In this document: piece after piece, positions 8,669-16,720 of the stretch
How positions within the stretch are numbered: position 1 is the first letter of the stretch
Layout: the number at the start of each line of letters is the position of its first letter
From: Flavihumibacter sp. ZG627
GTDB lineage: Bacteria; Bacteroidota; Bacteroidia; Chitinophagales; Chitinophagaceae
Reading direction: 5' to 3'
DNA length: 64,000 bases
Assembly (NCBI RefSeq): GCF_000814325.1
Contig: NZ_JPHF01000009.1
Location: 1-64,000 of the forward strand
The notes under the pieces: model-generated
The model's database searches: none
What the model was told of the DNA's origin: nothing
What the model saw: only the letters and a program-made list of their open reading frames with translations
Program-made: the position numbers and the translations under genes

Positions 8669-9811
8669 TTAATTCCTGTAAAGCAGCGCTATATTATAAT
8701 TTCCGGATCTAAATTTTTTAAGCTTTTTAGTAAGTTTCTCTTTATTCTTTTTAATCTGAAGGTAACGATGGTCTTTAATACCGATGGTGCCATCCTGCCG
8801 AAGGGTTACTGATACGGGTTCACCAAAACTGCGACTCTTACCTGAATACCTGTTCCATTCGCCTGCCCTTTCCCAAACAGGCCGGTAAAGAGGGTCTTTG
8901 TATTTTTTCCGGGCAGGAGTGCCGCATAAGGAGTAGTTGACATTAAGGAGGCCCGGTCCGGTCATCACAAAACTTTCACAGGCATATACCGTTGCATTGC
9001 CAAGGAGCCTGCTCAAACCGATCATCAGTGAGTCGCCATTCATTTTGTGCGCGGGGAAATCTTCTATGGCGGGGAGCGTAAAACTGGCACCCCCGTAGCA
9101 GGAACCGATACCAACCTGTGTGGTGGTGTCGCAATAGGGAGATAGTTCTTTCAGATGGTGGGTGGCCAAGCTATCCTTGATTGCTGCATAAGTAAAATCT
9201 TCCTGCCCAATAGAGAATAATGATTTCCGACTGGCATATTTGCCATGACTGTCGAACCAGATATTCCCGATCATTGCTTTCTCCTTATCCAGGGTGGCTT
9301 TTATCTTTTTAACAGCATTGGCTGAGCTGGCTGCGGTAACCAGGTAAAGTTTATTTCCATGAAAGATCCGCATCAACCTTACCTGCATCTGGAAGCTCAG
9401 GAATGAAGGATCAATTTTCTTCATTCGGGGCGATACGATAAAATTCAATCTCCTGCGGTAATCCGAGGAACTTATGGCGGGGGGCAACATTGAAATTCTG
9501 TCCCTGAATTTGCCAAATGATTTAAGATCACCATTGATAATAAACTTTTCATTTTTCTGCAGGATTTTAATGCTTTTAATCCTATGAAAATAAAAGCTCG
9601 CTGGCTTCTTTGAATTACCTCCTTTATTATCCCGCTTTTTACAGGGATCAGCATGGAGTAAACTATCCTCCACCACTATTATCCATCCCACGAAACGATT
9701 TCCGCTGGTGGTGATCAGCTCAATTTTACAGGGAGGCATTTCGGAAGTCAATGTTTGTGCATATCCTGGTTCCAGAAGGAGCAATAGCAGCACTGATAGT
9801 ATCGATTTCAT
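8669..9811 (-). CDS. Secreted protein with His-Gly / Ser-Cys pair, possible clan CD (caspase-like) peptidase
   Basis: A 380-residue protein with a clear signal peptide (MKSILSVLLLLLLEPGYAQ). I do not recognise it as a named family. Residues about 180-190 read IWFDSHGK and residues about 233-240 read GIGSCYGG. Between them are a short helix and a strand, then an ACES segment about 25 residues later. A hydrophobic strand ending in His-Gly followed 40-80 residues on by a strand ending in (Ser/Ala)-Cys is the core signature of clan CD cysteine peptidases and their DUF4347-like relatives. The N-terminal half (residues 25-120) is beta-rich. The C-terminal 80 residues are basic. It is convergent with the hydrolase fusion (5-bp gap). 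Function is an inference from motifs only. Confidence 0.75.
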   Translation of the reverse strand: MKSILSVLLLLLLEPGYAQTLTSEMPPCKIELITTSGNRFVGWIIVVEDSLLHADPCKKRDNKGGNSKKPASFYFHRIKSIKILQKNEKFIINGDLKSFGKFRDRISMLPPAISSSDYRRRLNFIVSPRMKKIDPSFLSFQMQVRLMRIFHGNKLYLVTAASSANAVKKIKATLDKEKAMIGNIWFDSHGKYASRKSLFSIGQEDFTYAAIKDSLATHHLKELSPYCDTTTQVGIGSCYGGASFTLPAIEDFPAHKMNGDSLMIGLSRLLGNATVYACESFVMTGPGLLNVNYSLCGTPARKKYKDPLYRPVWERAGEWNRYSGKSRSFGEPVSVTLRQDGTIGIKDHRYLQIKKNKEKLTKKLKKFRSGNYNIALLYRN

Positions 9812-9953
9812 CGTTGGAGGTTTAAGGAGTTATGAAATAAGAAACCAGGTGATGAAGTCAAATCTAAGTTCAGGAGAAGCGGAAGTCAAGCAGCAGTTAG
9901 CGGCCTGATAGCCTCATTACACAACTCACTCGGATGGATTGGGAATTGGTGAA

Positions 9954-10103
9954 ATGGAAGTTTTACGAGAGTGGTTATCCAGTTATCATGCTTTAAGAGA
10001 CAATTATCAACCCGGAATGTATATCCACCAAGTGGATAGTATCATAGGGTATTGTAAATATTACCTTGAAGAGAGAAATGGTCAAATCAGTAAATCTTGC
10101 TAA
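9954..10103 (+). CDS. Small ORF upstream of the LytS/LytTR operon, uncertain
   Basis: A 49-codon frame, ATG to TAA, ending 12 bases before the histidine kinase start. The product is amphipathic and rich in Tyr (HALRDNYQPGMYIHQ in the middle). The ATG at 9954 follows GGGAATTGGTGAA, a weak ribosome-binding context. It could be a leader peptide, a small protein, or chance. It resembles nothing I know. The rest of the 304-bp gap between 9812 and 10115 shows no other coding signal. Confidence 0.3.
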   Translation: MEVLREWLSSYHALRDNYQPGMYIHQVDSIIGYCKYYLEERNGQISKSC

Positions 10104-10115
10104 CTTAATAAGGGC

Positions 10116-11228
10116 ATGAAAAGATTATCCTTCTATTGGAAATACCAGCTTACAGGCTGGATCGTATTTACAGCGGTACTTTTCTTCTTTAACGACAGGA
10201 TCTACCACGACAGTAAATATTTTTCCCCCATTGCAGTAACAGTTATTTTATTAGGGATTCTCACTACCAACCTTATTAAAACAATCATTAAGTCGTTTGG
10301 CATTTTCAAAAACAAGTTCTCCAGGCAACTTATACAATTAGCATTAATCAATATTACTGTATCAATTATTGGAACCGGTCTGTGGATGACCATAATGGTG
10401 AATATCGGTCTATGGATCATCAAAAAAAGAGGGGAAGGGTTCTGGTTACCAAAATTGAATGAAGAATTCTTCTTTAATCTTTTCCTGGTACTACTGACCT
10501 TATCAGGTTGGACGCTGATCTATTTTCTCTTTCATTATGTAAGAAGGGTGCGGAAAGAGGAGCGTTTAAAAACTGCCTATAAGCTGAAGAAGGCAGAACA
10601 GGAATCCAAAGCATTGCGTGCACAGATGAACCCACATTTCATCTTTAACAGCATGAATTCTATCAAAGCTCTTATACAGGAAAACCGCATAGAGGAAAGT
10701 ATCGTTTACCTGACCACTTTTTCAAAACTGATGCGCACGTTGATCAACAATGCTGACAAGAAGGAGATCACGTTGTATGATGAGATCGAAACCTGTAAGC
10801 TTTATCTCCAGCTTGAGTCGATGCGGTTTGATGAGAAATTTACCTATGAAGTGAAAGTGGCGGAAAATATAGATCTCAAATCGGTGCAGGTACCCGCGCT
10901 GATTATTCAGCCTTTTATTGAGAACGCAATCTGGCATGGTATAATTCCAAAAAACAACAAGGGTCATATAAGTTTGAAGGTAGAGAAGAATAACAACGAA
11001 GTAGAGATAATTGTAGAGGATGATGGCATTGGGAGAAAATTATCCACGCAAAATATAGCCCCTTCTAATGGCACCCATACGAGTAAAGGTATTGCCTTAA
11101 CAGCTTCTCGTTTGAAACTGGATAATTTATTGAAGCACCGGAAAGGTGGACTCAGTATTACTGACAAAGAAACTGCGGCTGGCAAAAGTGAAGGGACCAA
11201 AGTTGTCTTATCCTTTGCAGAAGAATAA
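10116..11228 (+). CDS. LytS/YehU-type sensor histidine kinase
   Basis: Inner-membrane sensor kinase of the His_kinase (PF06580) family, 370 residues. Four hydrophobic segments lie in residues 10-150. A short charged linker then leads to the H-box RAQMNPHFIFNSMNSI (phospho-accepting His about residue 174). The ATP-binding part has the N-box IIQPFIENAIWHG and the G-box DDGIGR. There is no extracytoplasmic sensor domain, so the signal is probably read in the membrane. It is 14 bases ahead of the LytTR response regulator and is its obvious partner. Confidence 0.93.
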   Translation: MKRLSFYWKYQLTGWIVFTAVLFFFNDRIYHDSKYFSPIAVTVILLGILTTNLIKTIIKSFGIFKNKFSRQLIQLALINITVSIIGTGLWMTIMVNIGLWIIKKRGEGFWLPKLNEEFFFNLFLVLLTLSGWTLIYFLFHYVRRVRKEERLKTAYKLKKAEQESKALRAQMNPHFIFNSMNSIKALIQENRIEESIVYLTTFSKLMRTLINNADKKEITLYDEIETCKLYLQLESMRFDEKFTYEVKVAENIDLKSVQVPALIIQPFIENAIWHGIIPKNNKGHISLKVEKNNNEVEIIVEDDGIGRKLSTQNIAPSNGTHTSKGIALTASRLKLDNLLKHRKGGLSITDKETAAGKSEGTKVVLSFAEE

Positions 11229-11242
11229 TAGCACCCATCAGA

Positions 11243-11995
11243 ATGATACGATCAATACTTATAGATGATGAGCAACACTGCCTTAAATCGCTTCAGAACG
11301 ATTTGAAAAAATATTGTCCATCAGTGACCATTGTGGACATCTGTTCAAACGGAAAGGAGGGTATATTATCAATCAAAAAACATCATCCTGATCTTGTTTT
11401 TCTGGATGTACAGATGCCGTGGATGAGTGGATTTGAAATGCTGGAGATATTGGAGGAGGTTAATTTCTCTATCATTTTCACCACTGCCCACGATGAATTT
11501 GCGGCAAAGGCGTTCCGGATAAGTGCCATTGATTACTTATTGAAACCAATTGATTCTACCGATTTACAGGAAGCCGTAAAAAAGGTTGAAAACAAAATGA
11601 ATTCGGGGAATGGTTTACAGCATATAAATACATTCCTGGAGAATATACGTAAGCCCTCGGGCAATCAAAAAATTGCGCTTCCGCAGCGGGAGGGTTATGA
11701 ATTTGTAGATATATCTTCGATCGTATACTGCTATGCAGAAGGAGCCTATACAAAGATTTTTATAGCAGACAAGAAGGCCATGCTGATCTCCAAAACATTG
11801 GGAGATATTGAAGAGTTGCTGCCCGCTGAGATATTTCAACGCATACATCATTCAACCCTGGTTAATCTGAATTATATCCTGCAATTTCTTAGGACCGACG
11901 GGGGGAATGTTGTTTTAAGAACCGGCGAAAAGCTTGCGGTAAGTAAGTCGAAGAAAGATAATCTGCTTGAAAAACTTGGACTAAAAAAATTTTGA
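11243..11995 (+). CDS. LytTR-family response regulator
   Basis: A 250-residue transcription factor: receiver domain at residues 1-120, with acidic pocket DDE near the start, phospho-acceptor Asp in VFLDVQMPWMSG (about residue 55) and Lys in LLKPID. A LytTR DNA-binding domain follows at about 145-245, with RIHHSTLVNLNYI and a closing basic segment SKSKKDNLLEKLG. It is paired with the upstream LytS-type kinase. The stop codon is one base away from the start of the next gene, so the three genes are probably one transcript. Confidence 0.95.
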   Translation: MIRSILIDDEQHCLKSLQNDLKKYCPSVTIVDICSNGKEGILSIKKHHPDLVFLDVQMPWMSGFEMLEILEEVNFSIIFTTAHDEFAAKAFRISAIDYLLKPIDSTDLQEAVKKVENKMNSGNGLQHINTFLENIRKPSGNQKIALPQREGYEFVDISSIVYCYAEGAYTKIFIADKKAMLISKTLGDIEELLPAEIFQRIHHSTLVNLNYILQFLRTDGGNVVLRTGEKLAVSKSKKDNLLEKLGLKKF

Positions 11996-11996
11996 T

Positions 11997-13382
11997 ATGC
12001 GCAGCTCATATTCTTACTCACAAAGGTTAATAGCTAACTCTTACTGTTTCATTCTCTATTGGTTTTTGTGCAGTACATCCCCGATTATTGCGCAGGAACG
12101 AAATATGAAGGTTCAACGATTTGAGTATTATTGGGCCAAGAATCCCGCTTCAATGCCGGTTATACTCTTGCAGGAAGAAACTTATAGGAAGCATGTGGAA
12201 AGCATTTTTGCGAAAGCAATTACGAATCAATACCAGATCAGGAGGACGGCTTTTAACCTTACCATTAAGAAATTGAATCCCTTCCAGGAGTATCCAAAGT
12301 TCAAAACCGAGTTAGCGGAGAAAAGTCCAACATCTCTTTATCTTTTTCTTCAGATTTTTGAACGCTTCCAGTTCCATCCCGGTCTTAATGATAACGATAT
12401 TGTTCAATCCAGTAGCATAGAGATCAAGTGCAGGATCCTGGATGGGGTAAATGGATCCGCCCTCCTTGATAAAACATTTACAGTAGATATTCACCGCGAT
12501 AAGGCATCCGCGGGACAGATTATACTTACCAGACTACCGGCCCACCCTGCAGTATATATCAGCGCATTTGACAGCATTGCATCATGGATTTTTCAGCCTG
12601 CGGACATAGCTCTACGTGAACTTTATCTTGAACCAGCCTGTATGTATTCAGCAAAAGGAATTCCGGCCGGGGTCATAAGAGAATTGGATTCCTTTGAATT
12701 AACTGCTTTGCCCCAAAAGATAATACAAACGCGGCGTCGGCCCAACCGAGGCGGTAATGTTGCCTCTGGTGCCATAAGCCTGATAACAGGGGTTGGTATC
12801 AGCAAATCGAAGTCGGCAGATTACAGGGCTATTTTCCCCTTTATAGCAGGGAGTGATACAGTAAAGTGTGTTATTGATTACAGGGAGACTGTAACGGCAG
12901 ATAGAACAGTGGAGAAAACAAGGAACGATGACGGATCGCAATCTGTATCTACAGAAGCGGGTGAATATGGTGCTCCTGAAAGATATACCGATCCCAATGA
13001 AAATCAGTTTATCATGGTTGGGCGGGATACTATAGGCTGGTTTACTCTTTCCTATGAACCGTCAACAAAAAGCCACCAGAATCAGACGCAATACTGGAAT
13101 GGAAAAGACAGCAGTAGTATTGGGGTGTTAAATGATAAATGGAAAAACTTCTCTGCGGGGACCGGTTTAACCATTTGGGGCAGGACGAAGGATAAACAGT
13201 TCCGGATGCAGGGATCTTCTGAAATGCAGGCAAAGATGTTTTACATCGAAGAATACCCGGCATTGATGACCATCGGAAAAGACGGGCCGGTTAAGGCTTA
13301 TGCTTATCATGAATTGACGCCCGAACAATTGAGGATATTTATTGCACTTGCATCCATTCCCTTTGGGTTTTTCCAGAGATAA
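11997..13382 (+). CDS. Exported protein of unknown function, co-transcribed with LytS/LytTR
   Basis: A 461-residue protein I cannot assign. A signal peptide of about 33 residues ends near SPIIAQ. No further membrane segment is obvious apart from a hydrophobic tail near the C-terminus (FIALASIPFGFF). The sequence is beta-rich with many Asp, Ser and Gly turns. A basic stretch TRRRPNRGGN at about residues 244-253 is followed by a Gly-rich SGAISLITGVG segment. It starts one base after the response regulator stop, so it is very probably the third gene of that operon, either a target or an accessory of the two-component system. A hairpin lies downstream at 13418-13439. Confidence 0.8.
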   Translation: MRSSYSYSQRLIANSYCFILYWFLCSTSPIIAQERNMKVQRFEYYWAKNPASMPVILLQEETYRKHVESIFAKAITNQYQIRRTAFNLTIKKLNPFQEYPKFKTELAEKSPTSLYLFLQIFERFQFHPGLNDNDIVQSSSIEIKCRILDGVNGSALLDKTFTVDIHRDKASAGQIILTRLPAHPAVYISAFDSIASWIFQPADIALRELYLEPACMYSAKGIPAGVIRELDSFELTALPQKIIQTRRRPNRGGNVASGAISLITGVGISKSKSADYRAIFPFIAGSDTVKCVIDYRETVTADRTVEKTRNDDGSQSVSTEAGEYGAPERYTDPNENQFIMVGRDTIGWFTLSYEPSTKSHQNQTQYWNGKDSSSIGVLNDKWKNFSAGTGLTIWGRTKDKQFRMQGSSEMQAKMFYIEEYPALMTIGKDGPVKAYAYHELTPEQLRIFIALASIPFGFFQR

Positions 13383-13417
13383 AGAGGAAGGAATGTTTAG
13401 ATTATTAAAGCGATAAG

Positions 13418-13439
13418 GGCGTACCCGTTAGGATACGCC
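13418..13439 (+). terminator. Hairpin after the LytTR operon, weak terminator candidate
   Basis: GGCGTA at 13418-13423 pairs with TACGCC at 13434-13439, with two more G-C pairs inside the loop region. No T-run follows, so this is a possible terminator or RNA-stabilising hairpin rather than a clear intrinsic terminator. Confidence 0.3.
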
Positions 13440-13582
13440 ATTCATATTTACACACTAAAAGAATAAGGCATATACTTGGTCTCCCCTGAACGTATTTTCA
13501 ATTTGTGGCACTGAATTCTTTGAACGGAGTGCAAATCCGATATTCCTGTAAACTGTATGCTCACCAGAAATAGTGCAGAATG

Positions 13583-13620
13583 GACACGAAACATGTTCGA
13601 ACATCCTCCGAACATGTGTC
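13583..13620. promoter_or_regulatory. Strong inverted repeat and 12-bp palindrome just upstream of the helicase gene
   Basis: ACATGTTCG (13591-13599) and CGAACATGT (13609-13617) are perfect 9-bp inverted arms with a 9-base loop. The stem continues through GACAC (13583-13587) and GTGTC (13616-13620) if three bases (GAA) bulge out. Inside it, ATGTTCGAACAT (13593-13604) is itself a perfect 12-bp palindrome, so there are three CGAACAT-type half-sites in 25 bases. The structure ends 20 bases before the helicase ATG, where an operator or a 5'-UTR hairpin would act. Confidence 0.5.
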
Positions 13621-13640
13621 AGACACCTTAAATTGCGGGC

Positions 13641-15551
13641 ATGGAATATTTCAGGCAGTTGCAGGCATTGCTGGACAATGAGCGGGAGGAAGATCGTGTG
13701 CAGTTTGAAGCCCTAACCCGGCATATGCGGATCAGCGAAAAGCGGGAGAATGGCATGACATGGTTTCCGATTGCTTTAAGAGGAACTGAGCCGGGCAGGG
13801 GAGATTACCTGACTATTGAGATCGAGCGCACATCGCACCAGGAACTCCAGCACCAATTCCGTTTTGGAATGTCAGTAGCGTTTTTCTCCAATCACGATGT
13901 GCAAAATGACCGGATGGAGGGCATCATTTCCTATATCAGCGGCAACCGGATGAAGGTAGCCTTAAGGGTGGATGAGCTTCCCGATTGGAGCCGGGATGGG
14001 AAGCTGGGAATTGATGCCATATTTGACGAGAACAGCTATAAGGAAATGCAGCAGGCCCTGAAGCAGGCGAGTCTGTTGTCGGAAAAGCATAAAGAGGGTC
14101 GCCTGGTTCGTATACTTATGGGATTGGAGCAGCCGGAATATCATCATGATCCTGAATTTGGCGTACTGCTGGCAAAACTTAGCGGTAGGTTGAATGAATT
14201 CCAGTTGAAGGCAGTAGAGAAGATCCTTTCCGCCAGAGATATTGCAGTTGTTCATGGTCCGCCCGGAACGGGTAAGACCACTACCCTGGTGCAGGCAATA
14301 AGGGCACTGGCCAGGGGTGAAAATGGGCAGGTACTGGTTGTGGCACCGAGCAATGCGGCGGTTGATCTGATAAGTGAGAAACTCTCAGACGAGGGATTGA
14401 ATATTGTTAGAATCGGAAATCCTGCCCGTGTACAGGAAAAACTACTCCGGTTGACGCTTGATGAAAAAATTGCCACCCACAATAGTAGTCGTGATATTAA
14501 ACGCTTACGAAAGCAGGCTGCTGAGTACCGTGATATGGCACATACCTATAAGCGCAGTTTTGGAGCGGCTGAACGCGAACAGCGGAAGGCTTTGTTTTCA
14601 GAAGCAAGAGCTATTCAGCAGGAGATAGAACGATTAGAAGAATATATTTCGGATGACCTGCTATCAAAAGCTGAAGTAATTACTGCTACGCTGGTTGGAG
14701 CATCGCATTACACAATACGGTCAAGGCGCTTTCAAACGGTGGTGATAGATGAGGCGGCACAGGCAATTGAGCCCGCCTGTTGGATACCAATACTGAAAGC
14801 ACAAAAACTGGTTATGGCGGGTGATCATAACCAGTTGCCGCCAACCATTAAGTTGGTACAACTATCAAATGGACTGAATACAACATTGATGGAAAAGGTA
14901 GTAGAAATACATTCTGAGGCAGTGGTACTGCTGCAAAAGCAATACCGTATGCATGCAACTATAGCAGGGTTTCCTTCAAAAGAATTCTATGACAACAAAC
15001 TGGAAGCAGATGATTCAGTTGCTTCGGAGATATTATTTCGGGGAGATAATCCGATGCAGTTTATTGATACGGCGGGCTGCGGGTTTGAAGAGAGTAAAGA
15101 AGGAAATAATATTTCTAATCCGGAAGAAGCTGCATTCGTCGTAAAACATTTATCATTATATATCCAGGAGATGAATGTGTATTATAAAAAATCATCCTAT
15201 CCGAGCATAGGAATAATTTCTCCGTATAGGCATCAGGTTGAAATTTTGAAGGAGCAGATAGCTTCATCCGGCATATTATCATCTTATTCTCAAAGGTTGA
15301 CAATAAGCACAATTGATAGTTTCCAGGGACAGGAAAGAGATATCATTTATATCAGTCTGGCCAGGTCTAATGCCGAATCTGTTATTGGTTTCCTTTCAGA
15401 AGTGCGGCGTATGAATGTTGCGATGACAAGAGCTAAGAAAAAACTTGTAATAGTGGGCGATAGTGCCACTCTTGCAAGCTTTCCCTTTTATGCTGATTTG
15501 ATCAACTATACGCAGGAACAAAATGCCTATGTGAGTGCATGGGAATTTTAG
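13641..15551 (+). CDS. SF1 DNA2/NAM7-type helicase (IGHMBP2-like)
   Basis: Superfamily 1B helicase acting on DNA and/or RNA, 636 residues. Residues 1-180 form an N-terminal beta-barrel-like part. Motif I is GPPGTGKTTTL (about 208-218), Ia VVAPSNAAVD, II VIDEAAQAIEPA, III GDHNQLPPT, IV QYRMH, V TIDSFQGQERD, and VI VAMTRAKKKLVIVGD. All core motifs are intact, so it is probably active. Length and arrangement match the bacterial IGHMBP2/SMUBP2-like family. It is a single gene; its stop overlaps the stop of the convergent gene by three bases. The palindrome just upstream suggests specific regulation. Confidence 0.95.
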   Translation: MEYFRQLQALLDNEREEDRVQFEALTRHMRISEKRENGMTWFPIALRGTEPGRGDYLTIEIERTSHQELQHQFRFGMSVAFFSNHDVQNDRMEGIISYISGNRMKVALRVDELPDWSRDGKLGIDAIFDENSYKEMQQALKQASLLSEKHKEGRLVRILMGLEQPEYHHDPEFGVLLAKLSGRLNEFQLKAVEKILSARDIAVVHGPPGTGKTTTLVQAIRALARGENGQVLVVAPSNAAVDLISEKLSDEGLNIVRIGNPARVQEKLLRLTLDEKIATHNSSRDIKRLRKQAAEYRDMAHTYKRSFGAAEREQRKALFSEARAIQQEIERLEEYISDDLLSKAEVITATLVGASHYTIRSRRFQTVVIDEAAQAIEPACWIPILKAQKLVMAGDHNQLPPTIKLVQLSNGLNTTLMEKVVEIHSEAVVLLQKQYRMHATIAGFPSKEFYDNKLEADDSVASEILFRGDNPMQFIDTAGCGFEESKEGNNISNPEEAAFVVKHLSLYIQEMNVYYKKSSYPSIGIISPYRHQVEILKEQIASSGILSSYSQRLTISTIDSFQGQERDIIYISLARSNAESVIGFLSEVRRMNVAMTRAKKKLVIVGDSATLASFPFYADLINYTQEQNAYVSAWEF

Positions 15552-16069
15552 ATCTTAAGTTTACCTTCAATTCCATCATCATCCACATCTGCACCTGTCA
15601 ATGCTGCGAGAGATCTTTTCATGAAGGCAATAAACTTTCCATTCTTTGTATCCCAATAATAACAATCGACCGGTCTTATCTTTATGATAGTCACTTTCGG
15701 ATCATCTTTCCCTGTGAACCATGCATTGGCAAATTCAGTCCAATATTTGTCTATTGTGGCTTTATCCGTAAATACGGAAGCTTCTCCATATATGGAAAGA
15801 TATTCTGAACTGCCATTATTCTGGAAGTAGAGTTGGACCCTGTTATCGGTAGCAATTTCTTTATTCTTATCACTGTCGGCGGATGATATGAACCAGATTG
15901 CACCTTCTTCATCCACTTCCTGAATACTCATAGGACGTGATGCTGCAGGCACAGAAGAAAGATTTGTTACAAACATGCACATACGGCAGTCTTCTGCAAT
16001 TTCCTTCAGTTTTACCAGGGCTTCCTGGTCAGAAAGGTTTTCAAAACTGTCCATTTGATTCTTGCTCAT
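15548..16069 (-). CDS. Pyridoxamine 5'-phosphate oxidase-fold general stress protein
   Basis: A 173-residue split-barrel flavin-binding protein of the general stress protein 26 type. Visible family features are ASRPMSIQEVDEEGAIWF (strand pair and flavin phosphate-binding Arg region), SADSDKNKEI, a VQLYFQNNG strand, and a C-terminal WDTKNGKF segment. True PNPOx activity is not implied; these proteins usually bind FMN/FAD or F420-like cofactors and respond to stress. I chose the ATG at 16069 (MSKNQM); the longer frame to 16123 begins before it with a poor N-terminus. Confidence 0.85.
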   Translation of the reverse strand: MSKNQMDSFENLSDQEALVKLKEIAEDCRMCMFVTNLSSVPAASRPMSIQEVDEEGAIWFISSADSDKNKEIATDNRVQLYFQNNGSSEYLSIYGEASVFTDKATIDKYWTEFANAWFTGKDDPKVTIIKIRPVDCYYWDTKNGKFIAFMKRSLAALTGADVDDDGIEGKLKI

Positions 16070-16249
16070 ACAGAATGATTTTAATATATAAAACAATTGG
16101 GCACCCATTAGACGGGTACCCAATTGTTTAAATATTCATGCCAGTTAATTATACAGAATTGTTGCTTTCAAAGGGAAACCAGGTTAAATATTTGTTGATT
16201 TAATTCCACCATTAATCAAACCAGACGTATTCTGCATTACCCCGAGGAA

Positions 16250-16531
16250 TTATCTCACTTCGGTTGTTTTTTCGACCCGCGTAACGTTTCCAAGATCATC
16301 TTTTTCAACCGTGGTGGTGGTAGTGGTCTTTTTCGTTGGTTTTTTACCACTTGAAGCCGCCCAGATGATCAGCAGAAGTGCAACTACACCTGCTGTTATC
16401 CACATCCAGTTGCGCTCAAAGAATGATTCAACTTCTACGGCATCAATTTCTACCTCTTGCGCAAAAAGGCCGGAGCTAATTAAGGCCAGTGCAGTACTGG
16501 CGAAAATGTATTTCCAATTTGAATTTTTCAT
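16250..16531 (-). CDS. Small exported single-pass membrane protein
   Basis: A 93-residue protein with a cleavable signal peptide (ends near SGLFAQ), a short acidic segment, one membrane helix at about residues 44-62 (WITAGVVALLLIIWAA), and a Lys/Thr-rich tail (KKTTTTTTVEKDD) ending in a repeated VEKTTEV element. The orientation would leave the basic tail in the cytoplasm. No family is recognised. It is preceded on the same strand by cls but separated from it by about 185 bases. Confidence 0.7.
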   Translation of the reverse strand: MKNSNWKYIFASTALALISSGLFAQEVEIDAVEVESFFERNWMWITAGVVALLLIIWAASSGKKPTKKTTTTTTVEKDDLGNVTRVEKTTEVR

Positions 16532-16588
16532 AAACCAGTATTTTTTAAATGGAAATACAATAATCAGGCCCGGCCTAATCCATCCAGA

Positions 16589-16720
16589 TTACTTGTTCAG
16601 CAAGCCATCTACTGTGATTGCTACATAATAGAGTCCGCCAATGGTAGGACCGGCAGCATACTGAATGTATCGTTGATTGAATGCAATGGCTGCGCCTAAT
16701 CTGATCAACAGATAGTTTAT
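16589..16720 (-). pseudogene. Open C-terminal-like segment between cls and the small membrane protein, possible gene remnant
   Basis: Reading the minus strand in a frame different from cls, codons from about 16720 down to the TAA at 16589-16591 are open. They give a protein-like end with segments LINYLLIRLGAAIAF, NQRYIQYAAGPTIGG and LYYVAITVDGLLNK. No ATG is present; the frame runs back into cls out of phase. It may be the decayed tail of a membrane protein or a chance frame. Nothing else is visible in the 185-bp gap. Confidence 0.25.

Noticed and set aside
13591-13617. tRNA-like T-loop sequence (GTTCGAAC)
   Set aside because: No acceptor stem or anticodon arm can be formed around it; the palindrome explains the sequence.
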